Shown here: one piece after another, positions 24,299 to 35,800 of the stretch
Position numbering within the stretch: position 1 is the first letter of the stretch
How the letters are laid out: the number at the start of each line of letters is the position of its first letter
Assembly (NCBI RefSeq): GCF_037042905.1
Contig: NC_087249.1
Location: 8,676,001 to 8,740,000 of the forward strand
Source: Lytechinus pictus
Taxonomy: Eukaryota; Echinodermata; Echinoidea; Temnopleuroida; Toxopneustidae
Length of the DNA: 64,000 nucleotides
Reading direction: 5' to 3'
Notes under the pieces: generated by a model
Seen by the model: the letters and a program-made list of their open reading frames with translations, nothing else
The model's database searches: none
What the model was told of the DNA's origin: nothing
Translations under genes and position numbers: made by a program

Positions 24299-24595
24299 AA
24301 ATGGCAGAGGTAAAAATTGCAGAACGTAAAAATGGCAGGGGTAAAAATTGCAAAAGGTAAAAATTGCAGTGGCAAAAATGGGAGGGGTAAAAATTGCAGA
24401 ACGTAAAAATGGCGGGGGTAAAAATTGCAGGAGAAAAATTGCAGAAGGTGAAAATTGCAGAAGGTGAAAATTGCAGAAGGTAAAAATGACAGTGGTAAAA
24501 TTTGCACAAGGTGAAAATAGCAGGGGTAGAAATAGCAGAAAGTAAAAAAAAGTCAGAGGTAAAAATTGCACAGGTAATACCATTTGTACCTGGCA
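24288..24595 (+). mobile_element. Minisatellite-bearing insertion in coding exon 4, with 11-bp direct repeats
   Basis: About 18 imperfect 16-bp units (GGTAAAAATTGCAGAA). The insert is flanked by 11-bp direct repeats CCTGTGGTGTG at 24277-24287 and 24596-24606, which look like a target duplication. The other gene copy has no such insert: its GGTTTGTGGTGTGGCTAG continues straight into the donor site. The insert provides the new C-terminal Ser-Met and stop of peptide copy 1. Minus-strand frames here are periodic artefacts. Confidence 0.75.
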
Positions 24596-24754
24596 CCTGT
24601 GGTGTGTCAGCTAGTACTCACGAAATAACAACAATCTGATGTGGTTTTGGGGTGTTTTAGGGGAATTTTCCATGATTTTCTAATAATTGCGCTTCCTTTC
24701 TGCAAAACAGGGCAAGTTTACCCCCCCCCCAAAAAAAAAATGTATATATTTAAA

Positions 24755-24895
24755 TGAAAAAAATCCAACAACATAACGCTGGAAACTTCATAAAAATCAG
24801 ATGTAAAGTATGAAAGTTATGACATTTTAAGTTTCGCTTATTTTCAAAAACAGTTATATGTACAATCTGGTCAGTATGCCAATCAGGGGTCTCTG
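24755..24895 (-). mobile_element. Partial TTAA-type MITE
   Basis: Contains the AAAATCAGATGTAAAGTATG, GAAAGTTATGACATTTTAAG and TTTCGCTTATTTTCA block of the family whose complete copies are at 37209-37809 and 55093-55695. The termini are missing. Confidence 0.6.
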
Positions 24896-25078
24896 ACGAT
24901 ATCTAGAAATCGCCGCATTGATCGATAGTCAAATTGCGTTTGACAGTGGATGTATAAATCCTAAAAAGGTTAAATACACTTTTAGATATAATTTTGTCAT
25001 GATTTTCTGGTAAAAGCCTTAATTAAGTATCAAATTTTTTATCGATTGATTATTAAATTTTCTCTTTTTTACACAGGA

Positions 25079-25160
25079 AATGCGGGAGGACCGAATGAAA
25101 ACTGAAAATGGGATTAGGATTGACATATGTCATAATGTCGACAAACGTAATCGATAATCT
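25079..25160 (+). other. Probable 3' UTR exon of peptide copy 1
   Basis: Starts after a pyrimidine tract and ttacacag. The following stretch (GAGGACCGAATG, then TTGACATATGTCATAATG) is conserved on the minus strand of the other arm at about 32020-32094, after the same acceptor. It carries no coding sequence because the stop is in exon 4. The 3' limit is not determined. Confidence 0.5.
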
Positions 25161-25299
25161 TGAATGCATTCATATTCCATCATCAAAATCTGCAGTAGTG
25201 CATCATTATTTTGAATCAGCGTTGTTAATCACATAAATGTTTATCATGTTCACTATGACCGAGAAATACGATTACAACATCAGCTTAACTTACTTACTA

Positions 25300-25665
25300 A
25301 CTCAAAGGTCAAGTCCACCCAAGAAAAATGTTTATTTTAATCAACAATGGTATTACCACAAAGTCATGTTCAGGGAGGAATAAAACCTTTTTTTACAGGA
25401 CAACGGGGAGAAAATTATGAAATTTCATTTTTCATATAATAAACTACAAAAAATAGTGAGTGAGTGATGTCATCAGTCCTCTCATTTGCATACCGACCAG
25501 GATGTGAATATAACAGTTTTGTGAGATTAAGCGAAAATTAAAAATATAAATATTTCTTTATTCTACATCCGATTTTGATGAAATTTTCAGTGTAATGCTT
25601 GTTTGATTTTTCTTTTTTTTTTCAAATCAACTTTTTGTAGGGATGGACTTGTCCTATAATAAACT
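25300..25665. mobile_element. TTAA-type MITE, shortened copy
   Basis: Begins AAAGGTCAAGTCCACCC and ends GGATGGACTTGTCCTATAA. The inside shares GTGAGTGAGTGATGTCATCA and CATCCGATTTTGATGAAATT with the full copies. Confidence 0.7.
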
Positions 25666-25719
25666 CTCAATAATTTCAGCATTATCTCAATCATAACAAT
25701 CATTATTTTTTTGTTGCAG

Positions 25720-25840
25720 ACCTACAAATTGGCGGGTTACATTATTAATTCTCTTAAATGCACAGACACCAGAATATATTTAGCAAGAGTGACATGAAAT
25801 CATGTGTAATCCATTAAAATAATATACAAAGATGAAAAAT
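25720..25840 (+). other. Probable terminal 3' UTR exon of peptide copy 1 with polyA signal
   Basis: Acceptor TTTTTTTGTTGCAG, then ACCTACAAATT, and ATTAAA at 25813-25818. The other arm keeps the acceptor (TTATTGTTGCAG), the same start (31804, minus) and ATTAAA at 31702-31707. Conservation of acceptor and polyA signal in both copies supports the call. Confidence 0.5.
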
Positions 25841-26194
25841 AATGTATATCTTGTTATTTCAAATTGTCATATTTTTGAAAAGGTGTTCAAATATATCGCT
25901 TTCTTATGTGCTGACTTACATAGTGTGCTGATATGTTACCCCATATAAAGGCCTATGTGAGTGTAAAGTATACGTCATATTGCAGCAACTTAATAACTTT
26001 ATTCCCAAACAGGAATACTTTGAAAATGTGTGTGTGGGGGTGTGGATAGTAGTGTGAGCGAGTTTGTAATGACGTACTTCTTGAGAAAATTTTCTTGCAT
26101 TTTATCCACAACCGGGGACGTCCTACCTTCGGGGAGTCCCCGGTTGATGGGTAAAATGCAAGAAACTTTCCGATCTCATTTCAATTCGTATATA

Positions 26195-27011
26195 CAGTGC
26201 GTCCCAGAAAAAACGAAACCGAGATTAAGCGATGATTTATCATAACTTAATCACAAATAAAATAGACAAATGACCTACCAATGTAAAGCTTAGAATCTCA
26301 TCTTTCATCTGATATTACTTTGATTATTCCTTATTCACGCATGAGTGAGCAAAAACAATTTGAAGAAAGGATACCAAAAACTAATTTGGCGGGGGGTATC
26401 TGAATTTAAAAAAAAAATCACATGCCTAAAAAGGTCAATATCTGCTCTTTTATTTGATACCTTAATCACAAAAAATGGTCAAGAAGTAAAAAAGTTATGC
26501 TCCCTCGAAACAATGCTTGTATTTCCATAATTTCATTAAATAAACGTGTTTTCACCGGTTTCCCACAGAAGCTATCGCATGGTTAATAAAAGACTTTGCA
26601 TGGCTGATCGTCAACAAAACGGAGTGTCGAGTGAGTTTGAACGCTAGCCTGTAAAACCTCTTCATTTTATGAAATTATTGAAATTCAAGCCTTATTTCAA
26701 ATAACCAGAACTTTGTTATTTCTTGACCATTTTCTGTAATTGAGGTATCAAATTAAAGAGCAGATATTGAACTTTCTAAAAATGTGGTTTTCTTTTTGAA
26801 ACCCAGATACAGCCCGCCAAATTACTTTTTGGTATCCCCTCTTCAAATTGTTTTTGCTCACTCATGCGTGAATTAGATATAATCTAAGTAATTTCAGATG
26901 AAAGAGGAGATTCTAAGCTTTACAATGGTAGGTAATTTGTCTATTGTATTTGTAATTAAGTTATGATAATTCATCGATGAATCTCGGTTTCGTTTTTTGT
27001 GGGACGCACTG
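26195..27011. mobile_element. Tc1/mariner-type MITE (817 bp) with TA target duplication
   Basis: Long inverted ends starting CAGTGCGTCCCA and continuing AACGAAACCGAGATT. They are flanked by TA on both sides (26193-26194 and 27012-27013). Most of the element is palindromic (TTCACGCATGAGTGAGCAAA and its complement). The opposite arm near 31060 has the empty site. No transposase frame is present. Confidence 0.8.
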
Positions 27012-27432
27012 TATAGTAAAATAAAATTATTTGTAAAAATTCCCGTTCTGCCAATAAAATTCTAGTTGTATGTGAAGTGGAAGGAAGTATTTCTGGTTAG
27101 GGAGACGTTGTGTCCGCAAATGAGTCGGGTGTGTAGGGAAACACTTTACGTTTTTAAAATAGTGAATGAGACTGCAAACGCAAGTTCCCATTTTGGCGAT
27201 TACTGATAAAAATGAGTCTCCGATGGTCAAATTACAATGGTGTATGTTTGTGGCTGGGTGCGTGCTCATGTGTGCCGTTGTCAAGTAGGTGCATTATACC
27301 AGACACCAGACATATGAAAGTCCGTATGTGTGTGAGAGATACAGAGAGAGAGAGAGAGAATAGAGAGGGGGAGAGAGAAAGGCAGAGGGCAAAGAGAGAG
27401 CAGAAGGGAGGGGGGATGAAGGTCGTGGAAAG

Positions 27433-29105
27433 GCAGGCGCGTAGCCAGGGGGCGGTCGCCCCCCCCCCCCAATAAAAACGCCCCCAAAAGAAAAAAATGA
27501 AGAGGAAAAGGAGAAAAAGAAAAGGCGAAAGGAGAAAAGGGAAGAAAGGTATAGTTTCGTTGTTTTTTCTTCCTTTTTTTGGTCAAAAGAATAAAAAACC
27601 TAAACGAAAAGTTGATATTCTCTCTTCATACAAAATTTTGCTTCCGCGCTCCGCGCGGAAAACATATCAAAATCGCCTTTCCATTTTGTTTCCCACACCT
27701 TTTTCTACTCCGTTTCCCCCCTTCCCGGCTGTGGGAGTCGTATATTCTTGCCAGAAATTATAAATTATACATGGGTGTAAGGAGTATACTATGAAAAGCA
27801 TTTTTTTTTATTGCATTGACACAAAATGTCGGCTCTTCTGTTCGGAGCGGGTAAACATTACCGTCACTTCCCGACAACCCAAATGATATTTCTTTCGCTT
27901 TTAAGCAAGCAGTTTTTGGCAAAGTATATCTGCTCGAAAGGGGAGGCATTATAAATTCGTGCCGTGCTATATGCAAAAGTATGTACGATATTATATCGTT
28001 GCACATCTATCTCCTGTCTTGTTTTGTGCCATTGATTTAAAAAATTTAATATCACTGAAGTTTCTTAATCAAACAAAAGGAAGCGCTTAATATGAGCGAA
28101 ATTACACAATTTTATTTCTTCCAAAATAAATCACAAAGATTTCGGTGCTTAGCGAGCATGGGAAATGAAAATTAAATCCCTCTTCTAGCTTGCATCATCC
28201 CTTTCACATTTTGAGCTCGTTTTTCTTCTTAATCGAGTTATAGTCTAAGAAATGTCAAAATTATAACAGATTAAAGTTTCAGGTAAATTTCTAAAATTCA
28301 GAGTTTCAACGCCATTCGCGGGAAGGAAGGAATAGGGCCTATTATTTTCCTTCTTGCATATACCCGTCTTCTACTCTGTTTTGCTACTTGAGTTAACTTC
28401 AGTTGACGAAATTTAAATCAAATCTGATGTTACCAAGGTAGGCATTTTTTACCACTTCTGTTCTCAATTTTTAGAAAACGTTTTAGCTTCAACGCTTCGC
28501 GCGATAAGAGGAATTATTTCAAATTCTTCAATCTTATTTCAAATCTTCAAGCTCATAATTTCTTTTGAAAGCAAGTTGTTTTCTTAATCACAGCAATTCA
28601 ATTGAATTCGAGTTGATAAGGGTACTTGAGACGCAAGAGACGCCTTCTTTTGATTTGAATTTGATGATATATCAAATACTTCGCGCTCCGCGCGGGGAGG
28701 GGGAACCTCCCCCCTCCCAGCACCCCCCCCCCCTAGGGAGCGCGGTTTGCGCGCTCTGTAAGTGTTGGCACCTGGCACCAAAGACCATATAATATATTAC
28801 TAGACCGAAAGCTGCGTGCGCGTTCAACACAAAACAAATGAGATTAGGCTCCGCCTACCGCGATCATTTGAAGACAAAAATAAGCCCTCATTGACATTCA
28901 TGAGCATGAAGATATTCATAATCCGGCCTTTACATAGGCTAAGAGCGTTTTCCCCGATTCTTTTTTATCGATACTAGTGGTATCATGTTACAGAATTAAT
29001 TATTCATTTACCTCATTACGTCATATAACTTATTCATTCTGAAACTTTTCTTTCCACACAAAAAATGGACCGCCCCCTCCAAAATTAAATCCTGGCTACG
29101 CGGTT
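27433..29105. mobile_element. hAT-like non-autonomous element (1.67 kb)
   Basis: Ends carry CGCGTAGCCAGG and its complement (CCTGGCTACGCG), with C/G runs inside. An 8-bp direct repeat GTGGAAAG lies at 27425-27432 and 29106-29113. The opposite arm (about 30050) retains the uninterrupted counterpart, which proves the insertion. GC palindromes such as CGCGCTCCGCGCGG (27648 and 28682) recur inside. No transposase is seen. Confidence 0.75.
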
Positions 29106-29275
29106 GTGGAAAGGGGTTGAGAGCATGAAGGGCAGAAAACAAGGAGAGAGTATTTTGCATCCTATATAGTATGGGTAGAAACGATTTTCGTTGGACAGTT
29201 AAGATAACGACCTCATGATAATGATAATTCCTATAGAATTGCAATAACGGACACCCTTGTGAAAGTCATGGTGAT

Positions 29276-29927
29276 TTACCTTCGATTTGCTCGACTCTTT
29301 TCAAGTAGCCACCCGAAGAAAATGCAGGATAAGTGATAGTTATAGACAAATCTTATATTGATGGAAAGGTCTTGTCTTGTTATACATAATTATGTCACTA
29401 AAAGTCTTATAGATATTACGGAAATGCGTGAAATGCAATTAATAGAGACCCTTCTCAGCCCCCTGAATATTAGACAAAACGCAAGGGAAACGCAAGGGAA
29501 TATACACCCAGAAAGTGGGAGTCATATAGGGATAATTTCATGGAAATAACAAGGAAGGCAGGTGCAATGGGAACGTTTTGATAAATCGTGTATGAAATAA
29601 ACAACAAAAAACAAAAGAAATAGTGAATGAAGGACATCATTGACTCTCTCATTTGCATATCACGTTGTGTATATAACTGTTTTGTGAAAAATAAGCGAAA
29701 CTTTTAAACGTCATTACTTTCGAATTTTAAATCTGATTTTTATGAAATTTTAGTGTTGTGCTTATTTGATTTTTCTCTATTTATTCAAATAAACATTTTT
29801 CTGGGGTGGTCTTGACCTTTAAACAGTTTTTATTTAACGACGTGGCAAAAAAGTCTTCCAAGAGCACCTGGCGTCGCAGAAGTCCGCTCGCGTAGGAAGT
29901 ACAGTGAAATCACGCTGATGAATCTAC
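29276..29927. other. Loop between the palindrome arms
   Basis: Non-mirrored centre. 29560-29823 is a partial TTAA-type MITE ending GGTCTTGACCTTTAA. The rest shows no gene. Confidence 0.6.
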
Positions 29928-30664
29928 ATGACTTTCACAATGATGTCCGTTGTGTGAATCTATATAGGAATTATCATCATCTTATCATGTCGTAAGAAAA
30001 ACCGCTTCTGCTCATGATACTACAATGTCAACACGTCCTACCTCGCTCTCACTGCCTTTCTACTATTCACCCCCCCCCCCTTCTCTCTCCCTCTTACCCC
30101 TTTCTCTCTCTTTCTTTCTCTCTCCTTCCCTTTCTTGTTTTTCTCTCTCACATACAGACTCTAAAACAACCAGATAAAAACCAATACACATGAAGTTACC
30201 AAGGATACTAATAGCATTCCATTCATCTTCTTTTAATCAAACACATTTTACCCCCCAAAAAATGAAAATATGTGGTGAAAAAACATCAGACTATTCAGGA
30301 TAAATCGAATAGTTAAAAATATTTCAGTCAATAGTCCTATATGTTACCATTGGATTTTTCTTTTGAAGAATGAATATTGGGGAAGGACCCATTCTCAATT
30401 TACCATGAACTGATAGTAAGCAATTGATAAACAAACAAAAAAAAAACAATAGAGAAAAGGGAAACTCATTTATATTTCACAATAATCTATCTTAAAATGA
30501 AGTAAAGTTCGAGAATTAGGTATCTCTTGAAAGAATACTAAATTTTCCACAACTTTTTTTTTATCTGCAATGTCTGCAATGAAGTTACGATTAAAGATGT
30601 GCCGGCTTAGTTTGATTGAAACTCCTTGGAACTGCAAGAGTTAAATGTCTTGCTTAAGAGCATA

Positions 30665-30740
30665 GGTGCCATGGACGGAGATTGAAATCCGGACTTATGC
30701 GTCTGGTGGCTATAGACCGCTTGACCACGAAACTCACACA
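30665..30740 (-). repeat. tRNA-like SINE fragment
   Basis: On the minus strand: TTTCGTGGTCAAGCGGTCTA, then ACCAGACGCATAAG, then CCGGATTTCAATCTCC. The boxes are degenerate but the layout is tRNA-like. A related stretch exists in the left arm near 27290. Confidence 0.45.
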
Positions 30741-30812
30741 CATACACCCAATTGCAATTTGACCATCGGAGAATCATTCGCCAAAAAAAAAATTGAATTT
30801 ATTCCACTCACC

Positions 30813-30941
30813 CATGGACCTATTACAAATGGACATTCAACGAATCCCCTCCTTTCGGCCGAAGACCGTCACCGCTAATCCTTTTATAAACAGAGCGCTG
30901 GCAGCTGACACCCATCAATTATTATTTGTAATAGGTCCATG
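30813..30941. mobile_element. Palindromic-ended mini-element (129 bp) with 7-bp target duplication
   Basis: Inverted ends of 18 bp, CATGGACCTATTACAAAT and its complement. Flanked by ACTCACC (30806-30812) and AATCACC (30942-30948), 6 of 7 identical. The left arm lacks it at the matching point near 27130. Same family as 13203 and 33597. Confidence 0.72.
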
Positions 30942-31089
30942 AATCACCCGACTCATTTGCGGACATAACGTGAGCATATACTAACTGGGGACACTTCCTA
31001 TCCCCCTACACACACAACCTGAATTTAACTAGCAGAACAGGAATTTTCTATGAATAATTTTCACTGGATGAAACGGTTTGAAATGAGAT

Positions 31090-31400
31090 GGGAACTTTTC
31101 GTGTATTTTACCCATCAACCGGGGACGTTCCTGAGGGTAGGAAAGTTCCCCAAGAAGTAGATCATTACAAACTCGCTCACACATCCACACCAACACCCTC
31201 TCACATTCACATCCTCACACACCCACACACACCCTCACCCCATAGTAATCTGCCATCGAATATGAGATTTATAAGCATGGTTTTACGGACCGGGGACGTC
31301 CCCAGGGGTATAGGACGTCCCCGGTTGATGGGTAAAATGCAAGAAAATTTCCCAAGAAGTAGATCATCATGACAACTCGCTCACATACCCACGTCAACAC
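31090..31400. repeat. Local inverted and direct duplication around CCGGGGACGTCC
   Basis: TTTTACCCATCAACCGGGGA at about 31107 recurs inverted at about 31319. AAGAAGTAGATCAT plus CTCGCTCACA also recurs directly (31153 and 31355). The left arm has one related hairpin at about 26110-26160. Confidence 0.6.
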
Positions 31401-32598
31401 ACACACACAAGTATTCCCAGTAGGTATAAAGTTATTATTTTGCGGCAACAGGCGTATTCTTTAGGTTTGTCTGAAATTTGATCATTTTTTAAAAAATATC
31501 TCACTACCATGCTATAGAATTAAAGGCATGAATGTGGTACCATATCAGCACACTGTGAAAGTTTGCGCATTAGATGGCGATACATTGGAATACTTTATAC
31601 GTTAGCACACACCAGAATGTTAGTTGAACAAAATATTCACGTCGGCAATATGACAATGTGAAATGACAAGAAATACATAACTTTTCGTCTTTCTATATCA
31701 TTTTAATGCATAACACGTGTTTCCATGTCAATTTTGCTAATAATATTCGGGCGTCTGTGTATTTAAAAGAATTAATGTTGTAATTAAGCTGAAAATTTGT
31801 AGGTCTGCAACAATAATAACGAGTGGCATGATCGAGATAATGATGTTATTGATTTGAAGAAAAAAAGCAATGTAATGTTGTAAATCGTACTCGTTTGTCA
31901 TAGTGAACATGATTAATATTTCGTGATTGACAACACTGATTCAAAATAATGACATTGCTTAATGCAGTACTGAGGATTTGGATGGTGGAGCATGAATGCA
32001 TTCAGGATTATACATTGTGATTGAAGACATTATGACATATGTCAATCATAATCCCATTCCAAGTCCCCATTCGGTCCTCCAATATCTCCTGTGTAAAAAG
32101 AAAATTTGATAAAGCAATCGATCAAAAATTGAGTATTTAATTATGGCACGCGTTCATGTAAAAAAAAATAATGACAAATCTATATTATCTATAAGTGTCT
32201 TTAAACTTTCTAGGCTGTAAACTTGCCATGTCCTCATACATTCAGATTTATTTCCAACAGAATATAAAGAATAATACAAATTATTTTCATACATATACTG
32301 TATAACAAATATTTACAATACAAATCATTGTCATTATAATTATATTTAATAACATCAATAATATTCAACATTATATGGTAAATTTTGTTGATAAATTATG
32401 ATTTAAAATAGGAAAAAAAACTTTAGCATAATGTCGAGTCGCGTTATAGTAACGACGAAAGTTGACGCACTATCGACCGTACACTTTACGGGAGAGCGAT
32501 ATCATCCTCTTTCAGATGACGCTGTACAAAATTCAACATACGACGGATCTCCAGGACCATCACCCATGTTATTAGCCATAATAAGCTAAGCCGTCTAT

Positions 32599-32762
32599 AC
32601 TGTAAAAACGATGTTAAAAATGCTGTTTAAGCCCGTCACCCTTTTAAACAATTGTTTAAATTTTTTAAAACATGTTTAAAGTTTAAACAATAATTGTTAG
32701 AGTGACGGGCTAAAAAAATGTTAAACAGCGTTGCTTCACATTTTTAACAGCGTGTTTACAGT
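32599..32762. mobile_element. Fold-back MITE (164 bp)
   Basis: Ends ACTGTAAAAACGATGTTAAA and, at the right, the complement of ACTGTAAACACGCTGTTAAA. An inner inverted pair AGCCCGTCAC / GTGACGGGCT surrounds an AT-rich loop. It lies in the region just downstream of peptide copy 2 exon 4. No match in the left arm was noticed. Confidence 0.65.
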
Positions 32763-32859
32763 GTGCTTTTTAACTGTAGAGCAAATTTTCGCAAATGAAC
32801 TTGCCCATTTTTTCAACTAAATAGGTACTTTACGGCAAAACTGCACGTTGTGTCCTTAC

Positions 32860-35800
32860 CTAGCCACACCACAAACCGGGCATTTTACAATCATCTCTTT
32901 CCTCAACATGCTCAACTGAAAAGATACAAGAAAGTAGGATGGTAATACTAATACTAATACCTTTAAAGTGGAAAAGAAATTAAGAGTACAAATTCACACA
33001 TTATTCCAAACAGAATTTGAATACAGCAGTTTGGAATAAATTGACATCAATTTTCTGTTTCTGATTAAGTAACTCTCTTTAAGACGGAAATAGTCATGTA
33101 TCATACATGTGCATAGATTATTACTGCTAATAATAGGCCTTTGAATACATTGTAATATGATCGTGACAAAGATTATGGTGATGATGACGATGATGATGGT
33201 GATGATAGTAATGATAATAATAATAATAATAATGATAATAATGATGATAATATAATGATGATGGTGATAATAATATCATAAATATAACACTAAAGATGCT
33301 AATATTGATATTAATGATAATGATAGTAATGATACTACCAAAAATAGTGAAGATTATCGGAATGACTTAAACTAAATATAAAAATAAATTCATTGTTTGA
33401 TTATGGGTAACTAAATATGATTTAATATCATTACATTAAGCAGTCAGATCAATGTAAACTGTCTTGAAATGATAACAACTCCTTTAAAATACCACCACGA
33501 AAATGTATCACAGCAAATATTAAAGGCATGCAATTTTGTGAACTGTTTAATAGAGTAAAATATGTTTTATTTGGCCATTATTGAGCTTTATTGTACCATG
33601 GACCTACTACTCTGTCAGAGTAGTAGGTCCATGATTGTATATATATTTAATATATATAATGTATATATATTGTATATATATTTAACCCGCGTTTTAGAAT
33701 TCTAATATGCTTTAAGTTAAAATGGCAGGATATCTGGTAAACTTTATCTTTAAGAAATTAAAGCACCTTCTTATACATGTAAGCCCAATTGCATTTCTTC
33801 ATTTTATTCTCGTCGATCATTTCTTCTTTTCATAGGCGGATCCAGGGGGCCGAGGGCCCCCCCCCCCCCCCCCCCATTGGCGGAGCAAAAAAAAAAGAAA
33901 TGGGAGGAAAGAAAGAAAAAAAAAGGGAAAAGAGAGGAGAAAAAAGAAGAGGAAACACAAGATGAGGAAGACGAGTGAATAAAATAAGATGAGGGGAAGA
34001 CTAGGAAAAAAATTTTTTAAATCTTTCATGTCACTATGAAAAAATTTCGCTCGCGCTTCGCGCTCGCATTGCCTGCTAGGTGATTTACATATCAATATGG
34101 AGCTTGAAATATCAAAATTTGAAGTCAACATAGAAAACATATTTCAGCTCGGAAATTGAACTTTCATTATTTTGTTTGATTTACAAACTGATTTTTTTTA
34201 AGTGCTCTGTAAAACTTTCTGTTTTAAGGTCTGAATATTAAAATTTCGGCTCGCGATTTGCGCTCGCATTGATTGTTGAAAATATATCAACTCATGCATC
34301 TTATTCATAAATACAAAAGTGCTTTAAATGTCCAATTTTCAGGCCATAATATTAACAGTTTTCGCGTTCTCACATTAGGCTTATTAGATTAATAAATAAG
34401 ATATCAATTTAAGAATCAAATTGTCCCTTTTTTCAGAAAGGAATATCGACAAGTTTCATCTCGCGGAAGAGAAATAAGAAGATATAGTCCTCATTTTCAT
34501 ATGATGACATAATGCTTTTGGAATGTCCTGGTTCTATGTCAAAACTCAAAATAATAATAATAAAACATATAAGCTCTTTTTTTAAATGTGATCCATATCC
34601 ACCTCACAATTTTCCTACAAAGTGCTTGAAATACAGAGCTTAAATTGACCCTTTTCAGATCGGAATATATTTTAAGCTCGCGCTTCGCGCTCACTTCATC
34701 GATTTTCATGATAAAAAAGGTAGGCCTATTTAGAATGCCCACTCAGATTCTAGGTCTAAATCTGAAACACGCGCGCGCATGTTTATTCAGATATGCAGCT
34801 TGTTCTCTGTTTAAATCATTATCCAGTTTCATTTCACAATATCAAAAATTTTCTGCTCGCGCTTTGCGCTCAAAAATATTAATGTAGGAAGATTTCCAAT
34901 TACTCATCCTTTTCATGATTTACAAAACATGAATAGAGTGTCCCATTTTTAGGTGCAAATCTCGATATTTTCCGCTTGCGCTTCGCGCTCGCATCAATTG
35001 TTTAGTTACATACTTATCTTTTTCAGGATTACAAAAAGTGCTCAGAATTTCCATTCTTCAGGTAGAAATATCAAAATTTTCAGCTCGCGCTTCGCGCTCG
35101 CATTATTTGATTATTGAAATATGTAACGTCTTCAGGGCTAACTGCAAGCAGCCGTTAACAGATCATTTTTTTGTTAGATCAAAACGTACATCAAAAATTT
35201 CTGCTCGCGCTTTGCGCTCGCAATATTAATGTAGGAAGATTTCCAATTACTCATCCTTTTCATGATTTACAAAACATGAATATAGTGTCCCGTTTTTAGG
35301 TCTAAATCTCGATTTTTTCCGCTCGCGCTTCGCGCTCGCATCAATAAATTGTTTAGTTATATACCTATCCTGTTCACGATTACAAACATTAATTAAAATT
35401 TTACATTCTTTATGTAGGAATGCGAACATTTTTCAGCTCGCGGTTCGCGCTCGCATTATTTGATTGTTGAAATATGTAACGTCTTCATGACTAAGTGCAA
35501 TATAGCAGTCCTTAACAGGTGCCTTTTCGATAATGAGTTCAAAACGAATATAAAGACTTTCTGCTCGCGCTCTGCGCTCGCATTATTTCAATTTAAGGAA
35601 GATGCCCACTTACTCATCCTTTTCATGATTTACAAAACTTGAATAGAGTGTCTCGTTAAGTAGGTCTAAATCTCGAAAATTCGCGCTTGCATTATTTGAT
35701 TTTTGAAATATGTAACGTCTTCATGGCTAATTGCAAGCAGTCTTTAACATGTACCTTTTCCATCAGTTCATTTCTGCTCGCGCTTCACGTTCGTAGTAGT

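Larger units (their letters stand above)
13255..29275 (+). repeat. Left arm of a roughly 35-kb imperfect palindrome
   Basis: Sequence in this arm recurs in inverted order in the right arm (29928-48120). Matching landmarks include: GTACGTCCGACCCC at 13449 with its counterpart near 48000; the stretch at 13590-13860 with 47760-47990; peptide exon 1 at 14307 with 43262; exon 2 at 15563 with 39405; exon 3 at 23625 with 36417; exon 4 at 24252 with 32915; an (ATC)n run at 23917-23945 with (GAT)n near 33180-33250; a GA-rich block at 27330-27420 with a CT-rich block at 30065-30150; and 29180-29275 with 29928-30000. Spacing differs because each arm has its own insertions. Confidence 0.9.

Noticed and set aside
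24145..24596. Three overlapping minus-strand frames with a repeating Cys-Asn-Phe pattern
   Set aside because: They arise from the 16-bp minisatellite; all three frames stay open because the unit lacks stops.
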